Shown here: piece after piece, positions 1-12,700 of the stretch
How positions within the stretch are numbered: the first letter of the stretch is position 1
Layout: each line of letters begins with the position of its first letter
Assembly (NCBI GenBank): GCA_007449985.2
Contig: VIIQ02000739.1
Coordinates: forward strand, 1-64,000
Length of the DNA stretch: 64,000 nucleotides
Origin: Desmodesmus armatus
Taxonomy: Eukaryota; Chlorophyta; Chlorophyceae; Sphaeropleales; Scenedesmaceae
Direction of reading: 5' to 3'
Program-made: the position numbers and the translations under genes
The notes under the pieces: model-generated
Seen by the model: only the letters and a program-made list of their open reading frames with translations
What the model was told of the DNA's origin: nothing
The model's database searches: none

Positions 1-446
1 TGCAACGAAGCAGACAGACTTACAGCTCAGCACATCACCTAGAGCTCTCTCGAGATCTTGGTGGCCCTTGCAAGCTCGCCTTGTGTCGATACACACTTCG
101 ACTGCAGCTGCAAACGTCTTTTGCGCCCAGGGTCAGCTGTTCGTGCAGAGCCAGCGTTGGCATCCACAGCAGCACACGTTTTTACGCTGAGCATCTGGTG
201 CCAAGGCCCTTGCTCGTGTGTAGCTAGTGTTGTTCAACAAGGTACGTACCCAGCCGGAAGCGCTGAGGGCGTTCCTGCTGCCCCACGCATCAGCTAGGAG
301 TGGATGGTGCTGACAACCTTCCCGACGCGCCAGTGTGGCATGCGTACGCGACACGGCGTCTGCCAAAAGCAGGGACGTCATGAAAGCGTTTCCGTCACTT
401 GTGTGCACCTGCAGGGCACGTCCCCTCCACCGGGCAGCTGTATCAG
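1..446. other. Upstream region of the EamA transporter gene
   Basis: No gene was recognised here. The stretch may hold the promoter, 5' untranslated sequence or a first exon of the transporter that follows. The short open frames on both strands overlap each other and have no coding character. Confidence 0.4.
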
Positions 447-2649
447 ATGAGCAGCTCCATGCAGCAGCGGTGCTTCAAGGCATGCGGAACCCAGAGGGCG
501 CCCTGTGTGGCCAAACTTGGTCACCTTTGACAAGGGCCCCTCGCAGGCTTGCTGTCCACAGTCAGGCTGGCCGTAGGGCACCAGAGCACTGCAGCAGCTG
601 GAGCAGCAGGAAGCAGCGCCGCTGACTCAGCAGCAGCTGGAACAGCCCAAGGCTGTTGCCCTGCAGCCCCAAAGCAGCCGCACACGGTCCCTGGTTGCAG
701 CCTGCCAGAGCCATTTCAGAAGGGTTTGGGCTGGGTCGCCAGCGCCCTGGCGCCATTGCGGCAAGCAGTGGACAAGTTCGACCCTCGCGTGCGCGGCCTC
801 ATCCTGTTGAATGCCATGACGCTGCTCATGGGTTCCAACTGGGTGGTTGTGAAGGATTCCAACGAAGCATTTGACCCGGTGAGGCATGTGGCTGGCAAGG
901 CAGGCTGCCTGGCAGTTGCAGCCTCTGCTGTCCTAGAGAGGGGGAGGGGGGCGGCAGCAGTGTCAGCGTCGGGTCTGCTGACAGTAATGTCCTCAAGAAT
1001 TAGCAAACTTTGAGTGTGTCACTGACTTCTGACTGTGTTTACTAGAACCAGCAAGCTTGAATATGTACTGATGGCTGGTCGTGTCCTTACCGTTGCTTGT
1101 GCAGATGGTGTTTACTTCCTGCGGTTTACCCTGGCAGCAGCTGCATTCCTTCCGTTCTTGCTCGAGGGGCTGAAGGACAAACGTATCCGGGACGCAGGAC
1201 TGGAAGTGGGCATGTGGACAGCACTGGGGTGGGTATCTGGCTGTGGTGACTGTGTCCGTTGCTGAGTGCGGCTGCAGTGCCATTGCCTTACAGCTGCTGT
1301 GATCCTGCTTCAAAACTTGCCTTGTCTGTGCTTGTCAACTGCCAGTACCTTGCTCACACCACCTGTACTTGTCATGCTGCTGTCACCCTGGTCTTTTCTG
1401 TGCAGGTATCTGGCCCAGAGCTGGGCGTTGTTCCTCACGCCAGCCAGCCGTGCCTCCCTGCTCAGCACTTTCACAGTCATTGCTGTGCCCTGCCTAGCTG
1501 GCCTGAGTGGGGAGCGTGTGAAGCCGCTGGTGTGGGCCTGTGGCCTGGCTGCCCTGGCGGGGACCACCCTACTGGAGCAGGGCGGCGGCGCGCCACCGAA
1601 TGCAGGTGGGTGTTGCTGGGGCAGATGCAGTGGGTGCTGGTTTGTGGGGTCAGGCTAGCTACATGTTTCTCTGGCATGCATGTACGAGGTTGTGTGACAA
1701 GTGGTCATGGGTCAGCGCAACCAGTGACAGCATGGAAAACATTGGCATGCTGACAAGCCAGCTGCTTTGACAAGCTGACTGACACAAGTCAGTGCGTCCA
1801 CCCTTTCATCCTGTTTTTGTGTGTCTGTGCCTCTGTTTTGACCTGCAGGCGACTTGCTCAGCATTCTGTCAGCCCTCTTCTTTGCCATTCAGATCTTCAG
1901 GACAGAGAAGACCAGCCGGGTGCTCCCCGAGGGCAGCAACCTGCCCTACATGTCCATCATTTTGGCAACCACAGCAGCAGCAAGCCTAGCCAGCGCCGCA
2001 GTCGTGCACTGGCAGGACGCAGCAGCAGCGTTTGGCGGGCTGCAGCAGCTGTGGGACACAGCATTGGATGCACTGGGCCCCAGCGACAGCCCTATCAGTG
2101 GGGCACAGCCTCTGTTTGAGCTCGTGTACACCAGCTTGTGCAGCACTGACCTGGTGCTGCTGATTGAGCTGGTGGCGCTGCAGACAGTGTCGTCCACTGA
2201 GGCTGCACTCATCTACTCGCTCGAGCCGGTGGGTGCACAATGCTTGCAAGGGCAGATGGTCATGAGCATGTTGGCGGTTGGCGGTTGCTGATCAGGATAC
2301 TGCAAGGGTTACAGGGGCCTAAGTCAGGGGTTTCACAGGCTCACTCTACCTGTGGCACAGGACTCAGAAATGAAGCAACCAAGGAAGATTGAGTTTGATC
2401 CTTTCCGTTAGACACGTGGGGCGCTGACTTACCTTTCTGCTCACGTTGTGCGCTGCTGCTTGTCTGGTTGTGCTGCAGGTGTCTGGTGCTGCCATGGCCT
2501 ATGCCTTCCTGGGTGAGCGTTGGGGCCCCATGGGCTGGGCAGGGGCTGCTGTCATCCTGGCAGCCAGCGTGGCGTGCCAGTTGGGCGGGGCCTTTGAGGA
2601 TGATGGCAAGGGAGGCGAGGGCAAAGAGGATGCAAAGCTGGAGGCCTAA
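447..2649 (+). CDS. EamA/DMT-family transporter, predicted plastidic
   Basis: Drug/metabolite transporter (EamA, ten-helix type). Land plants and algae have plastid members of this group; the substrate cannot be told from sequence. Exons: up to 878 (motif FDPRVRGLILLNAMTLLMGS, first helix), 1105-1228 (DGVYFLRFTLAAAAFLPFLL), 1406-1605 (GYLAQSWALFLTPASRASLL...FTVIAVP), 1849-2228 (DLLSILSALFFAIQIFRTEK, then ELVALQTVSSTEAALIYSLE), and 2479-2649 (MAYAFLGERWGPMGWAGAAV) with an acidic GGEGKEDAKLEA tail. Introns 2-4 join cleanly in phase. Intron 1 does not: 878 ends a codon but the exon at 1105 needs one leftover base. The start is unsure. An ATG at 447 opens a basic, Ser-rich leader in the same frame, but a TGA at 528 interrupts it; an AG acceptor at 545-546 suggests that the true first exon lies upstream. 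The Ser/Ala-rich N-terminus fits a transit peptide. Confidence 0.88.
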
Positions 2650-5600
2650 GCACCCCAAATTCTCAATCAAAAGGATGGTTTGTGTGTCCCTGATGGCTGC
2701 TCATGCTTGTAGGCAGACCGGTTTGTAGGCAGACCGTCCTGTGATATGGGTGGATATGAGGGCTTGTCTGCTGGGGTTTCTGGCACATCTCTTTGGGCTG
2801 CTGGGTGCTCTGTTATGCTTCTGCTGTCCTGCAAGGAGCAGCCAGATTGAGCCGTACTCACAGGCTGCTCTGCTGTTGCGGCAGCGACATGAGCTCGTTT
2901 GACAGCGCATGCTGGCTTGGCGTATGAGGTTGTCTGCTAAGAGTGGAGTTGTTGCCAGGAGGGGCCGGCAAGGAGGGGCCAGCATGTGTGTTGCTCTCGT
3001 CTTTGCTGCAGAACCCTGACTGCATGGGTCCCCTTTGTGTCAGTGTGGCCTTTCTGTCCGAGTGTGGACACAAGGGGTGTGGGATATGAGATGAGGTGCA
3101 CGTGTGACCCGCAGCACCTGCAGTTGCGCTCTGCTGTGTGCGCCTGCAAATACTGCTTGTGGTGGCACCGGCTTTTGAAGTGTAGGAGCACTGGTAGCTT
3201 GGATATGAGATTGATGCAGATATGGATACATAGCTGAGGGCTGTCGTGCTGTTGCCACTGCCTTGTACAGCCCCCGGGAGTGTGCAGCCTGGTGACAGGT
3301 CCCCATGCTTCACAGGCGCGGCGTGGCCTGTGGTGTATGGGTAGGCAGTATATACCTTCTTAAGGTGCTGTCCCTTTTGGGCAGCGCCATAGCTCATGAG
3401 AGTCGGGGAGCTCTGGCCTGCATCTTGTGGTGCTCATGTGGCACAGGACCAACATGCTGGCAGGCCCAATTTTGGTTGCAGTTCAAGTAGTCCGGTTACA
3501 GTTGGATTGTATCGGACATGTGCCCTTGTGGTGCTCATGTGGTGCCATTGTGGGGTTGGGTGGGACAGTTTTGGTGCTCCTGTGGCACTCGATTTGGGTG
3601 GACGGGGTCCAGGACTGGCATTCGCCGCTGAAGCATTTTTCAGAGGCATGGGATCCCTGGTGATTGGCTGCCTGTCAAAGGACTGATGGCAGTCAGCCGG
3701 TGGCTTGCCCATGGGTGCTTTCTGCTCGCGTACACAAGGACAAGATGCAACACAACATGGAAGATAGTAAGTCACTTTTGCTGGGGCATGCGGCACCAGG
3801 TACAGGAGAAGTTTGCTTTGTTGGTGTCACCTCCTTGCCGAGGTTTTTGTCGGATGGACCTTCCACATGTCCACATGTGCGTTGTTGCCTTTTGTGAGGC
3901 AGCGCGGTCCTGGCATGTTCTGGTGGGCCGCACATGTGTGCTGACACGCTCAGCAATGTGGAGCTTCACGTGGTGAAGTGGCTGTGTGTTTCGTCACTGC
4001 TGCTGCCAGCTTGCTCTCAGAGCATGGCATGCTGTCTGTCCCGTCTGTCGCTACCTGTTGGTCTGAGGACGGGTGTAGTATGGGTTGGGACCCTGTCCCA
4101 CACGTCTCACTCTCGTGACTAGTACATATACCACAGCTGTCACCATAGCCTGGGTGCTGGAAGGCTCCCTGTTCTGTTTTTGTATGCGACATTCTTAGGC
4201 TGCTTCCAGGCAGACGTCCCATTTTGGTGGTTGGGTGTGTGGGTGCGGTGCTGGCATTGTGTAGTAGCCCGCAGGCGTTGGAGGATGTGTGGAGGCACAG
4301 TTTCATGAGGCTATGTTGGGGATTGATTGCTTGATTTGAATTTTGGTGCCACGTTCCATATCCCCATGTATGCAGGCTGCGTAATATGAACGAGCCTACA
4401 GGGCTGGCCTATGTTGTGGGTGTACCTTCGACTTGGGTGTGATCAAGAGCACCCAGCAGCACAGTTGGCATGCTTCTCATCATGTCACCTGGGCAAATGT
4501 AGTGAAAGTGGCTGGCGATGGTGTCTGGTGTCGGTTTCTGTGCCCTTCCTTGCATGCTGCATATCCGTTGTCATGGGCGCCATGCATGCACACCCGTTGA
4601 TACACTCACGCTGTGCGTTGATGCTGTGCTTCCGCATCGCACACGACAGTTGTATGCTGGCTGTTTCCACTTGCCATTCTGCACATCTTGCAGACTGCCA
4701 GCTGCCCGGCAGCAGGTATCCAGCACACCTGCTGTGCGTGGTGCTAGGAGTTGCTGGGCTGGGTGTCTTACTAGTACTATGGGGATGGAATTGGCATGGA
4801 GTTGGCAGGACAAATGACGTCTGCAATATGGCGCTCGCTGCAACTGTTCTGCTGCTGTTGGGCGTGCATGTCGCAGCAACCTGGGCAAGTTGCTGTCTCG
4901 CTCTTGCCGTTGGGTTGCTGCCGGCTGACAATAAAGCGTCACATGTCTAGTGTGATGTTGCGCAAGACTGGTCAGGTGTGTGTCTACAGTCTGCTGCTTC
5001 TTTGCCAGACATTTGAGCTGTGCGGGGCTTGCTGTGGGCATGTGGTGTGGCTTGACAGTGGGTGTAACGATTGTCAATGGTGTGCTGGTTGATTGTGTTG
5101 TCCTTTTTTCATGTGTTGCGCTGCGTGTGTGTACGGCAGCTGTGTTGTTATATGAGGTACCTGTATCGGTGTCTCTGCCCCAACCCCTTGCAGTTCAAGG
5201 GGCGCGTGGCGGGTTTTGTATGAGCTGCCTTTGTGGCTCACGCAACTTCGGCTGGTCAGAATGATTTGGTGGTTGAGGTGAGTCCGTCACCCTTGTTTGT
5301 CACGCTTGGTGTGTCAGAGCTTGTTCGTTGGTGTTTGTTTCGGTGTGTAAAATTGTTTTGCCACTTCCCTCATACCCCCAAAGCCTGTCTCAGCATTGGA
5401 ACAGCCTGCCTGCTGGCCAGGCTGGCCCTGGGGATGTGTCGGGCAGCTGCCAACCTCGGTTAGAAAGGATGATAAGGGGAAGGGGGGACGGTACTACCAC
5501 CAACATCCAGGCGTGAACTACACAATCGAGAAAGCACGTGCGTTGAGCAAGCATGTCAGCTGAGTCAAACCTGACGCAACAGCCTCACGGAGGCCCGTGG

Positions 5601-5775
5601 TGCATTGGAGTGCAGGTGTGTAGTGTGCACGTTGATCTGTGGTGGGTTTCCAGCTCCCTGAACAAGTGTGTGCCTCGCCATTCACCCTTGCCCTTTCATC
5701 GTTGTCACCCCGCTGTGTGAGTTCTCCTCGCGCAGATCTGTCACAGTCCTCGCACATTCACACATTCTCAACGCC
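2650..5775. other. Long TG-rich intergenic / 3' UTR region
   Basis: About 3.1 kb between the transporter stop and the TERC start. The + strand is strikingly rich in TG and GTG words. Open frames up to 179 codons occur on both strands (for example 4411-4950 +), but none shows a family match, splice logic or a convincing start. A short imperfect repeat of TGTGGTGCTCATGTGG-type sequence occurs near 3427 and 3530. I see no tRNA or other RNA gene. Confidence 0.45.
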
Positions 5776-7364
5776 ATGTTGCAGCAACGGCATCTTTCCG
5801 GGCAAGCTCGGCTGCTCACCTGTCCCCCACCACAGCAGCAGCGTGTCCTCCCCTTGACACGTAGCACACCACCCAGCTGCGATGCGTGGCAGCAACAACG
5901 ACACTTGGCACAGGGTGTTCAGTCCCGCTCAGCCATGGTGCGGGCAGCACCAGAAAGGGTGCAGGAGCAGGAGGTGGACCCCCCAACAGCACCCCCACCA
6001 CAGCGGCAGTTTGTGCGAGCAGAGTCCATGACCACCATGCAGGAGGAGCAGGAAAGGGAACTGCAGGTCCTCACAACGCAGCTGCCGCAGCAGGAGCAGC
6101 GGTTTGAGTGGCTGGCGTTCTGGGTTGCATCTGCTGTTGCGTTTGGTGCTGGCATCTGGTGAGAGCTGCGTGCTTTTGAGGGACAGGGTGTCGGTTGTGC
6201 TGAGGTGTGCAGGTGAATTCCACCTGCGTGGTTTACGTTGTGTGAAGTCCTGTATAGCAACTTCGCATGCATCTGCAGCAGCTGGCACATGCGGTTGTGA
6301 GCAGTCAGCTTGTGGTGTCTGGCATGTCTGTGCGCTGGCATGGGTTGAAGACAACATGAGCTTGGCGGGCCCCTGTGGTGGTCCACCAGCAGCAAAAGCA
6401 GCACTCCTGCATGCAGAACAAACATTTCCAGTGTGAACAAACATTTCCTGTTCCGGTGCGGCTCCTGTTCCGGTGCGGCTGTTCACAACCGCCTGCGCCA
6501 TGTGCGTCTGCCGCGTGCAGGTATGTTGAAGGTTCAGAGAAGGCGCAGGAGTTCTTTGCAGGCTATCTGCTGGAGCAGAGCCTCAGCATCGACAACCTCT
6601 TTGTGTTTGTGCTGGTTTTCAACTACTTCAAAACCCCGCTGGAGTCCCAGCCAAAGGTGCTGGCATACGGCATCGGCACAGCAGCTGTCCTGCGGTTGAT
6701 CATGATCCTGCTGGGTGTGGAGCTCATCCAGAAGTTTGAGCCGCTGCTTGTGGTGTTTGCCTGCATACTGCTATGGTCAGCCTACGGCCTCTTGACCAAA
6801 GGGGACGATGATGAGGACAATGATCTGTCAGACAATGCAGTGGTCCGGTTCTGCAGGAGCCTCATCCCTGTCAGCGACCACTACAACGGCAGCAACTTCT
6901 TCACCACCCCGGCAGCAGCTGCAGCAGCAGCCGCGGCGAGCAACGGCAGCAGCGGCGGCACCGGTGGCAGCAGTGCGACGGTCATGCGCAGCTGGGGCGG
7001 TCGGGTGGCCACACCGCTGCTGCTGGCGCTTGCTGTCGTGGAGATCTCCGACGTGCTGTTTGCCGTGGACAGCATCCCGGCGGTGTTCGGTGTCACGCTG
7101 GATCCGTTCATCATCTACAGCAGCAACATGTTTGCCATCTTCTCCCTGCGGTCCTTGTACAGCTTTGTCAGCACGGTCATGACTGAGCTGCGGTACTTGG
7201 ACAAGGCAGTAGCGCTGGTGCTGGGTTTCATAGGGGTGAAGATGTTGGCAGAGTTTGCAGATGTGAAGGTGCCGACAGATGTGAGCCTGTTGGTGGTGGG
7301 TCTGATGCTGGGGGGTGGCGTGGCTGCTAGCATGCTGCTTCCAGAGGATGACAAGGAGGCATAG
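5776..7364 (+). CDS. TERC: TerC-family thylakoid membrane protein TERC, chloroplastic
   Basis: Integral membrane protein of the TerC family; the Arabidopsis homologue is needed for thylakoid biogenesis and the bacterial relatives are linked to metal-ion and tellurite resistance. Two exons, 5776-6158 and 6521-7364, join in phase (TG|G gives W) to make 408 residues. Residues 1 to about 105 are Gln/Arg/Ser-rich and fit a transit peptide. Then come EWLAFWVASAVAFGAGIW, the signature LEQSLSIDNLFVFVLVF, and a second signature VEISDVLFAVDSIPAVFGVT; the Asp residues of both are present. LGFIGVKM follows near the C-terminus. The region corresponding to KGDDDEDNDLSDN matches the acidic stromal loop of the plant protein. 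An Ala/Gly/Ser-rich expansion at about 6910-6985 enlarges the middle loop. A start at 5935 (MVRAAPERVQ) is possible but would remove most of the leader. Confidence 0.94.
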
Positions 7365-9756
7365 GCATAGGCATGGGCAGCAACTCAGTTGTAGCTGCAG
7401 CATCAGTAGTTTGTCAGCACAGCTTCCAGCTGAGCAACCGCCCTGGGTGATTCACCAGGGAGGCATGGCCCCTAACAGGTGTGCCCGCCTTGCTTATGTG
7501 GCGGGGCTAGACTCCAGCACCGCCTGTTGCCTAGCGTTTGGCAGAGCTTGATACTGTGCTGGGCTGGGGCAGAAAGGGGCTTGTTGGGCTTGGACACAGC
7601 CCTGGCACAGCTGCTGGTTGGGGTTGGTGGAGGTGCATGGCCAGGTCCCTGAGCTTGTCGGTTTTGCTGGCTGTACGGGCTGTGTCCCGACCTGTTGTGG
7701 TTGGGTGGGAAACTGCTGTTATGGCTGCATGCAGCTGTTGTTTTTCGGTTGGTCTGGTCGCGCAGGTGCTGTCTCGACAGGGAAGACAGGGAAGACCAAT
7801 CTGTTCAGGTCAGCTGTGTCTTGCTACTGTTGTGGTTGCTGGGCCAGGCTGGCGCTGGGGCGCCGCGGACCTTTGCTGTGTGTGGTGTTATATGAGCGTG
7901 TTTTTTTGTGGGCATCAGCACTTGGTCTGCTTTTTTGCAAGGCATACGTCCTTCTTGGGGTGGCAGGGCGGTGGCGGCAGGATACTGGCGCCTGGTTTCC
8001 AGTCTGAGCTTGATAACTTGGCACAAAGCGTGTGTTTTGCTTGTACAGCTTGAGCTGTGTTGTCGTGTGTGTTTGGTGAATGTGGTGTGCGAGTGCTGCC
8101 TTCCCTGCAGTTGTGAGCGCTGAGCATCTTTTGCTGCAGACTGGCGGATACATGTATATATGCCGGGCACACTATGACAGCTGCTGCATGGATTCCTGGT
8201 CTGCTTGGCCCATTTTGCATGTGCAGTAGTGTGGACACAGACGCTGTCACAGCCATGATCCCTGCAGTGTCACCACCAGCTGCAAGTGTGAAGTTTATGC
8301 TGCTGGTGTGACACTGACACGTCCTGCTGACAGCCCCACAGTCATAGTTTGGGTATGCTGCTGCAAATGTATGCGCAGTTTGCAGTGGCATGAGGCCGTC
8401 TCCTGAAGTTCTCCAACTCAAGGGGCTGCGGGGTTGACACATCGAGCTGCGCGTGTGGAATGGAAGAGGAGCGTGTTGTGTCATGTGGTGGCTGGGTGCT
8501 GGTGTGCGCTGTCAGGACTTCTGGTTCTGGCAAGCTAGCTAGCACCAGGCCCGTATCTTACCCAACTGTTTTCATATGCCTGCATAAGTGTGAGAGTATG
8601 TCACATGCATGAGTAGACGGCGGGTCTCTGAGGTTGGTGTGGGCGGCCTGTGAGTAAACATGCTGCAGTTGTTCCAGCAAGCTTGCAGTCTTATTTGCAT
8701 GCTTTCCTGCTGTTGTGTAGATGCCACTGCCCCCGACAGCACAGCAGCAGGAGTGAGTAGGGGCTCCCCTTTGGCAACTCACAGTTGTTTGCTCAGCAGG
8801 GCTCTGGAGGGCAGATGCTTATGATAATCATCACAACTGCTGTATGCAGTGGTAGGGCTTGTCTGGCTGAGAATGTGCATGGTGTAGGTCTTACGCGGCC
8901 TGTGCAGCTGCGCTGGTGAAAAAGAACCACCAGGCACCTTTTTGTGACCTGACACTTGCAGGCAGAGCAGCCTGTTTTTTTTGCTGCAAGGGCCTTGTCA
9001 GTTTTGCGCAGCGTTTGTGTGCACCTGCAGCCTGGCCAATGCATGGCGTTTTTTGTTTTGGTTTGGATTTGGTTTACACCTGAGGCACGCTCCAGCTGCC
9101 GTGTTGTGCATCCCTTACATCACTTGGTAAAAAGCCATACACAACATGCGGCTGCTGCAGCTGGCGGTTCACTCGATCATTGAGACAGAATGGTGTTAGC
9201 AAATCTTGCCAAACTTCCCACGCTAGCTCAAGCGCTCGGCATGCCCCATGTGTCCTGTTTACTGCTCAGCCCCAACAGTTGGCCGGGGTCTTGTCTAAGC
9301 TGCTTAATCACATTCAACAGGTGGTACTTCGGGTGGGGACAGATCTGTGTCTAGACAACTCAACACACAGCCCCCAGGCGACCACATGACCCCCCAGGTG
9401 ACACATGACCCCCCAACTCAGCTCTGTCACCAGCAAGGTGGCGAACAGCAATGCTTGTTTTCGTCAGGGAAGCAAGCACCTGTCGGGATCATCGATCGGA
9501 GGCCAATTGCGAGGTCGGGATCATCGATCGGAGGCCAATTGCGATACTGAATCTTCCGAGATCGATCTAGTCCAGGGTTTCCAACTTTCACTCATCGACT
9601 GCCGGGAAGGCAATAAACTTACCATTTGTCAAATTTTTAATGGTATCCAGTCTTCCTGTGTTACACAACAACGAACTCTCTGGTTGCTGTCCTTGATCTG
9701 GCCTGATGTGACCCTCCCCCTTGCTGGTGCTGCTGCACACAACCACTGCCTTCAAG
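7365..9756. other. Intergenic region between TERC and the coiled-coil gene
   Basis: About 2.4 kb without a supported gene. The first half is TG-rich, like the 2.65-5.77 kb spacer, and could be 3' UTR. Open frames such as 7915-8484 (-) lack any family signature. The last 400 bp hold short direct repeats (see the repeat at 9482-9544), probably in the promoter of the next gene. Confidence 0.45.
9482..9544. repeat. Perfect 31-bp direct repeat, period 32
   Basis: Two identical 31-bp copies, 9482-9512 and 9514-9544, start GTCGGGATCATCGATCGG and end CCAATTGCGA. Each contains the palindromes ATCGAT and CAATTG. They lie about 210 bp before the start codon of the coiled-coil gene. The preceding 9372-9412 also repeats a CACATGACCCCCCA motif. 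Confidence 0.85.
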
Positions 9757-12700
9757 ATGATGGACGGTACTAGCTACTGGGTTGAGAGCCTCGAGGAGCC
9801 CGCAGCTGAGCTGACAGATGATGAAGCCCGCAGACAGCTGGAGGTTGAGGTGTCCACACTCAAACGGGAGCTAGCAGAGATACGCAAGGAGCTGGCCGCA
9901 AAGGTAAGCTTACGTAACTCTTAGTAACTAGAGGTACGATTGGCCATAATCCTGCCTGCATGGAGGCTCATGGCAGCACGTATGAACAGTAACAGGCCAT
10001 GACACAGCCTGTCATACCTGCAGCTGTTGTCCACCTGTGCTGCAACAGCTTGAAAATTGGGTCCGCTGCTTGCTGTATGTGAACGTGCAGACTGTGCAGC
10101 TGAGCAAGAGGGATCAGACAGACAAAGCAGCACATGAGAAGTGGGCTGAGGCACGTGCTGCTGAGTTGGCTGCAGCAGCTGCTGCACCCAAAGAGCAGCG
10201 GATCGCAGCACTGGAGCAGTCCTTGGCACAGCTTGAAGTGGCGCTGGCGCAGAAAGCTGAGGTAGGGATGCTGAGAGATAGTGCATCCCTTGCAAGATAG
10301 CGTATGCTGATACTGTCAGGGCACAAAGGACGACATGGCAAAGTGATGTTCTAATGCCCAACGAGGTTGCAGGCAGCACCGCCAGGTTGGCTGAGTTATG
10401 AACGTTGACCATGTATTGAGCGAGGGAGCGCATGTTGCAGTTGCCTTGTCACATAATGTCAGAGAGCAGCCGTTGTCTCCACATGGTGCACTCCCGAGGT
10501 TGTCCTGTCACCATGTGTGCGACTTTGTACACCAACCCTGTACTGAAGTGTATTGCACTGTACCGTACCATCCTATACTTTACTGTGCTTCACTGTACTT
10601 TACTGTACAGTGCTGCTACAGACTGTTCTCAGTAGCTGCACTGTGATGCACCGTGTAATTACTGTGGTGTATGCTGCAGGAGGTTGAAGAAGCCCGCAGG
10701 TTGTATACAAGCCAGAAGCGTGCCCTAAAAGATGCACTGTCAGCAGCAGCAGAGCGGGAGGCAGCAGAGGCAGCAGCTGGGGAGTCTGGCCTTGAGGCGG
10801 CAACAGCAGCAGCAGAGGAGGAAGTGGAGCGCCTAGTACAGGTGCGCACGCAAGCACAACCGGCAGCCAGACTGGCAGCAGTAGCCAGGCATATCCAGTG
10901 CTCTCAGCTTTATCTTGCACTATCTATTGCTTGAGGCGGCAACAGCAGCAGCAGAGGAAGAAGTGGAGCGCCTGGTGCAGGTGCGCACCCATACACATAT
11001 CACATGTAATGAGGGCTGTGGCCACAGCAGTGTGCAGTGCTTTTGGTGCTGGGGCTTTCAGGGGCAGCAGCAGGCTGACAACAGCAGCCAGGTACATGAT
11101 CCAGCGCTCCCAGCACAACCCCAGCATATTCACATCTGAACTTGCACTACTATCTGCTTGAGGCGGTCACAGCAGCAGCAGCAGCAGCAGAAGAGGCGGT
11201 GGAGCGTCTAGTGCAGGTGTGCACCCAAGCACAACTGCACATACCACACATGATGAGGGCTGTGGCCATAGCAATGTGCGATGGCTGTTGGCTGTTGGGA
11301 GAATGGTGCTTGTGTGGCGGCAGCAGCAGCAGTTTGACAAGAGCAGGCAGGCACTTGATTCAGCGCTCTCAGCACACACGCAGCATACCCACAATGTTAT
11401 TGTGAACTGTCTGCATTTGAAGTCTGTGTGTTGACATGATCTCACCCCTGCCACCCACATGCTTTGCAAAATCAGCCAAATTACCTGGTGCTGCACTTCC
11501 GCTATGTGTGTTGCTGCTGTAGGAGTTGGCCCAGCTGAAGACCCGGTCAGCCCTGGAGCTAAGGGCCAAGGAGGTTGAGGTGGCAGAGCTGCAGCAGCAG
11601 CTGGCACAGCACGAGCAGGCAAAGTGAGTACAGAGTACTGCAGTTTAGTGCAGTGCTGTACAGTACAGTACAGTACCGTACAGCGTACTGCAGGACAGTA
11701 CAGTCAAGTATGATACAGTGCAGGTGCTGGGGAGAGAGCGCAGAGCCACAAGGGAGCCAGAGGAACCTGTGAAGATTTGAAGAATGAGTCGCCCCTGTAG
11801 CTGCTGAATGTCCATAGCCACATACATACATGCATAGCTCAGATGACTCAACACACAGCAGCTTAACTCGTACCTTGTGCTCAAATCTCTGCTGCTGAAC
11901 AGTAACAGGTCAGTAGAAAGTGTAAAGAATACAAGCAGGGTGTGCTCATTGCTGGGTGTGCTGGTGCTTGCAGGCAAGCAGCAGTTGCTGCTGCGGAGGC
12001 TGCTGCTGCAGCTGAAGCAGAGGAGCGGCTGGCGGAAGCAGTGTCGGAGCAGCAGGCGCGCGTGACTGAGTTGCAGTCTGAGGTGCAACGCCTGCGCAGC
12101 TCAGCACAGACCTACCTTAGGGATGAACGGGAGGTGAGGGCTGGCAGGCATAAGCTGTGTCTAGTGTTTACAGCATTATATGTGTTGGTTTGGGGTGTGG
12201 CGTGGCGCAGTGGTGCAATACAGGTTTGGAAGAAGAGGAGGTGAGGGGGAGCATCACCGACCACTTCTAACATGTGTGGCGTGGCCCATGACATGTCGGC
12301 GGATGTGTGTGTGTGTGGGGGGGGGGGGATGGACCAATCAACTTGAAGGTCATCATTGTTAACGGACAAACGAGACATTGCCAGTGAAATGTCATGGTGC
12401 ACTGCATGCTATGCTGTGCTGTGGTGTTGCAGGACATGGCAGACCAGTGTGCTGCGCTGAACAAGCAGAAGGTGCAGCTGCAGCGGGAGTTTGATGCCTT
12501 CAAAGACCTCACAGCACAGGTGAGGGGTGAGGGTTTAGGTTGATGGAGTGAGGGTACGGGTTGCAGGTGCATGCCGTAAAGGCCCTCACAGTCAGGTAAG
12601 GGGTGAAGGTTGAAAGTATCACAGCACAGGTATTATGCTTCAAGGGTGGCGCCAGCTTGTTCGGAGCACAATGGTAGCGCAGCATATCTGAATGCACATG

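Noticed and set aside
2858..3397. 179-codon minus-strand frame after the EamA gene
   Set aside because: Ser/Thr/His/Pro-rich composition is typical of the complement of TG-rich DNA; no motif or context supports it.
4411..4950. 179-codon hydrophobic + strand frame that could suggest a membrane protein
   Set aside because: The Leu/Val/Cys/Trp content follows from TG-rich DNA. There is no family signature, no consistent start and no splice partner.
7915..8484. 189-codon minus-strand frame downstream of TERC
   Set aside because: Same composition artefact; no signature and no upstream exon evidence.
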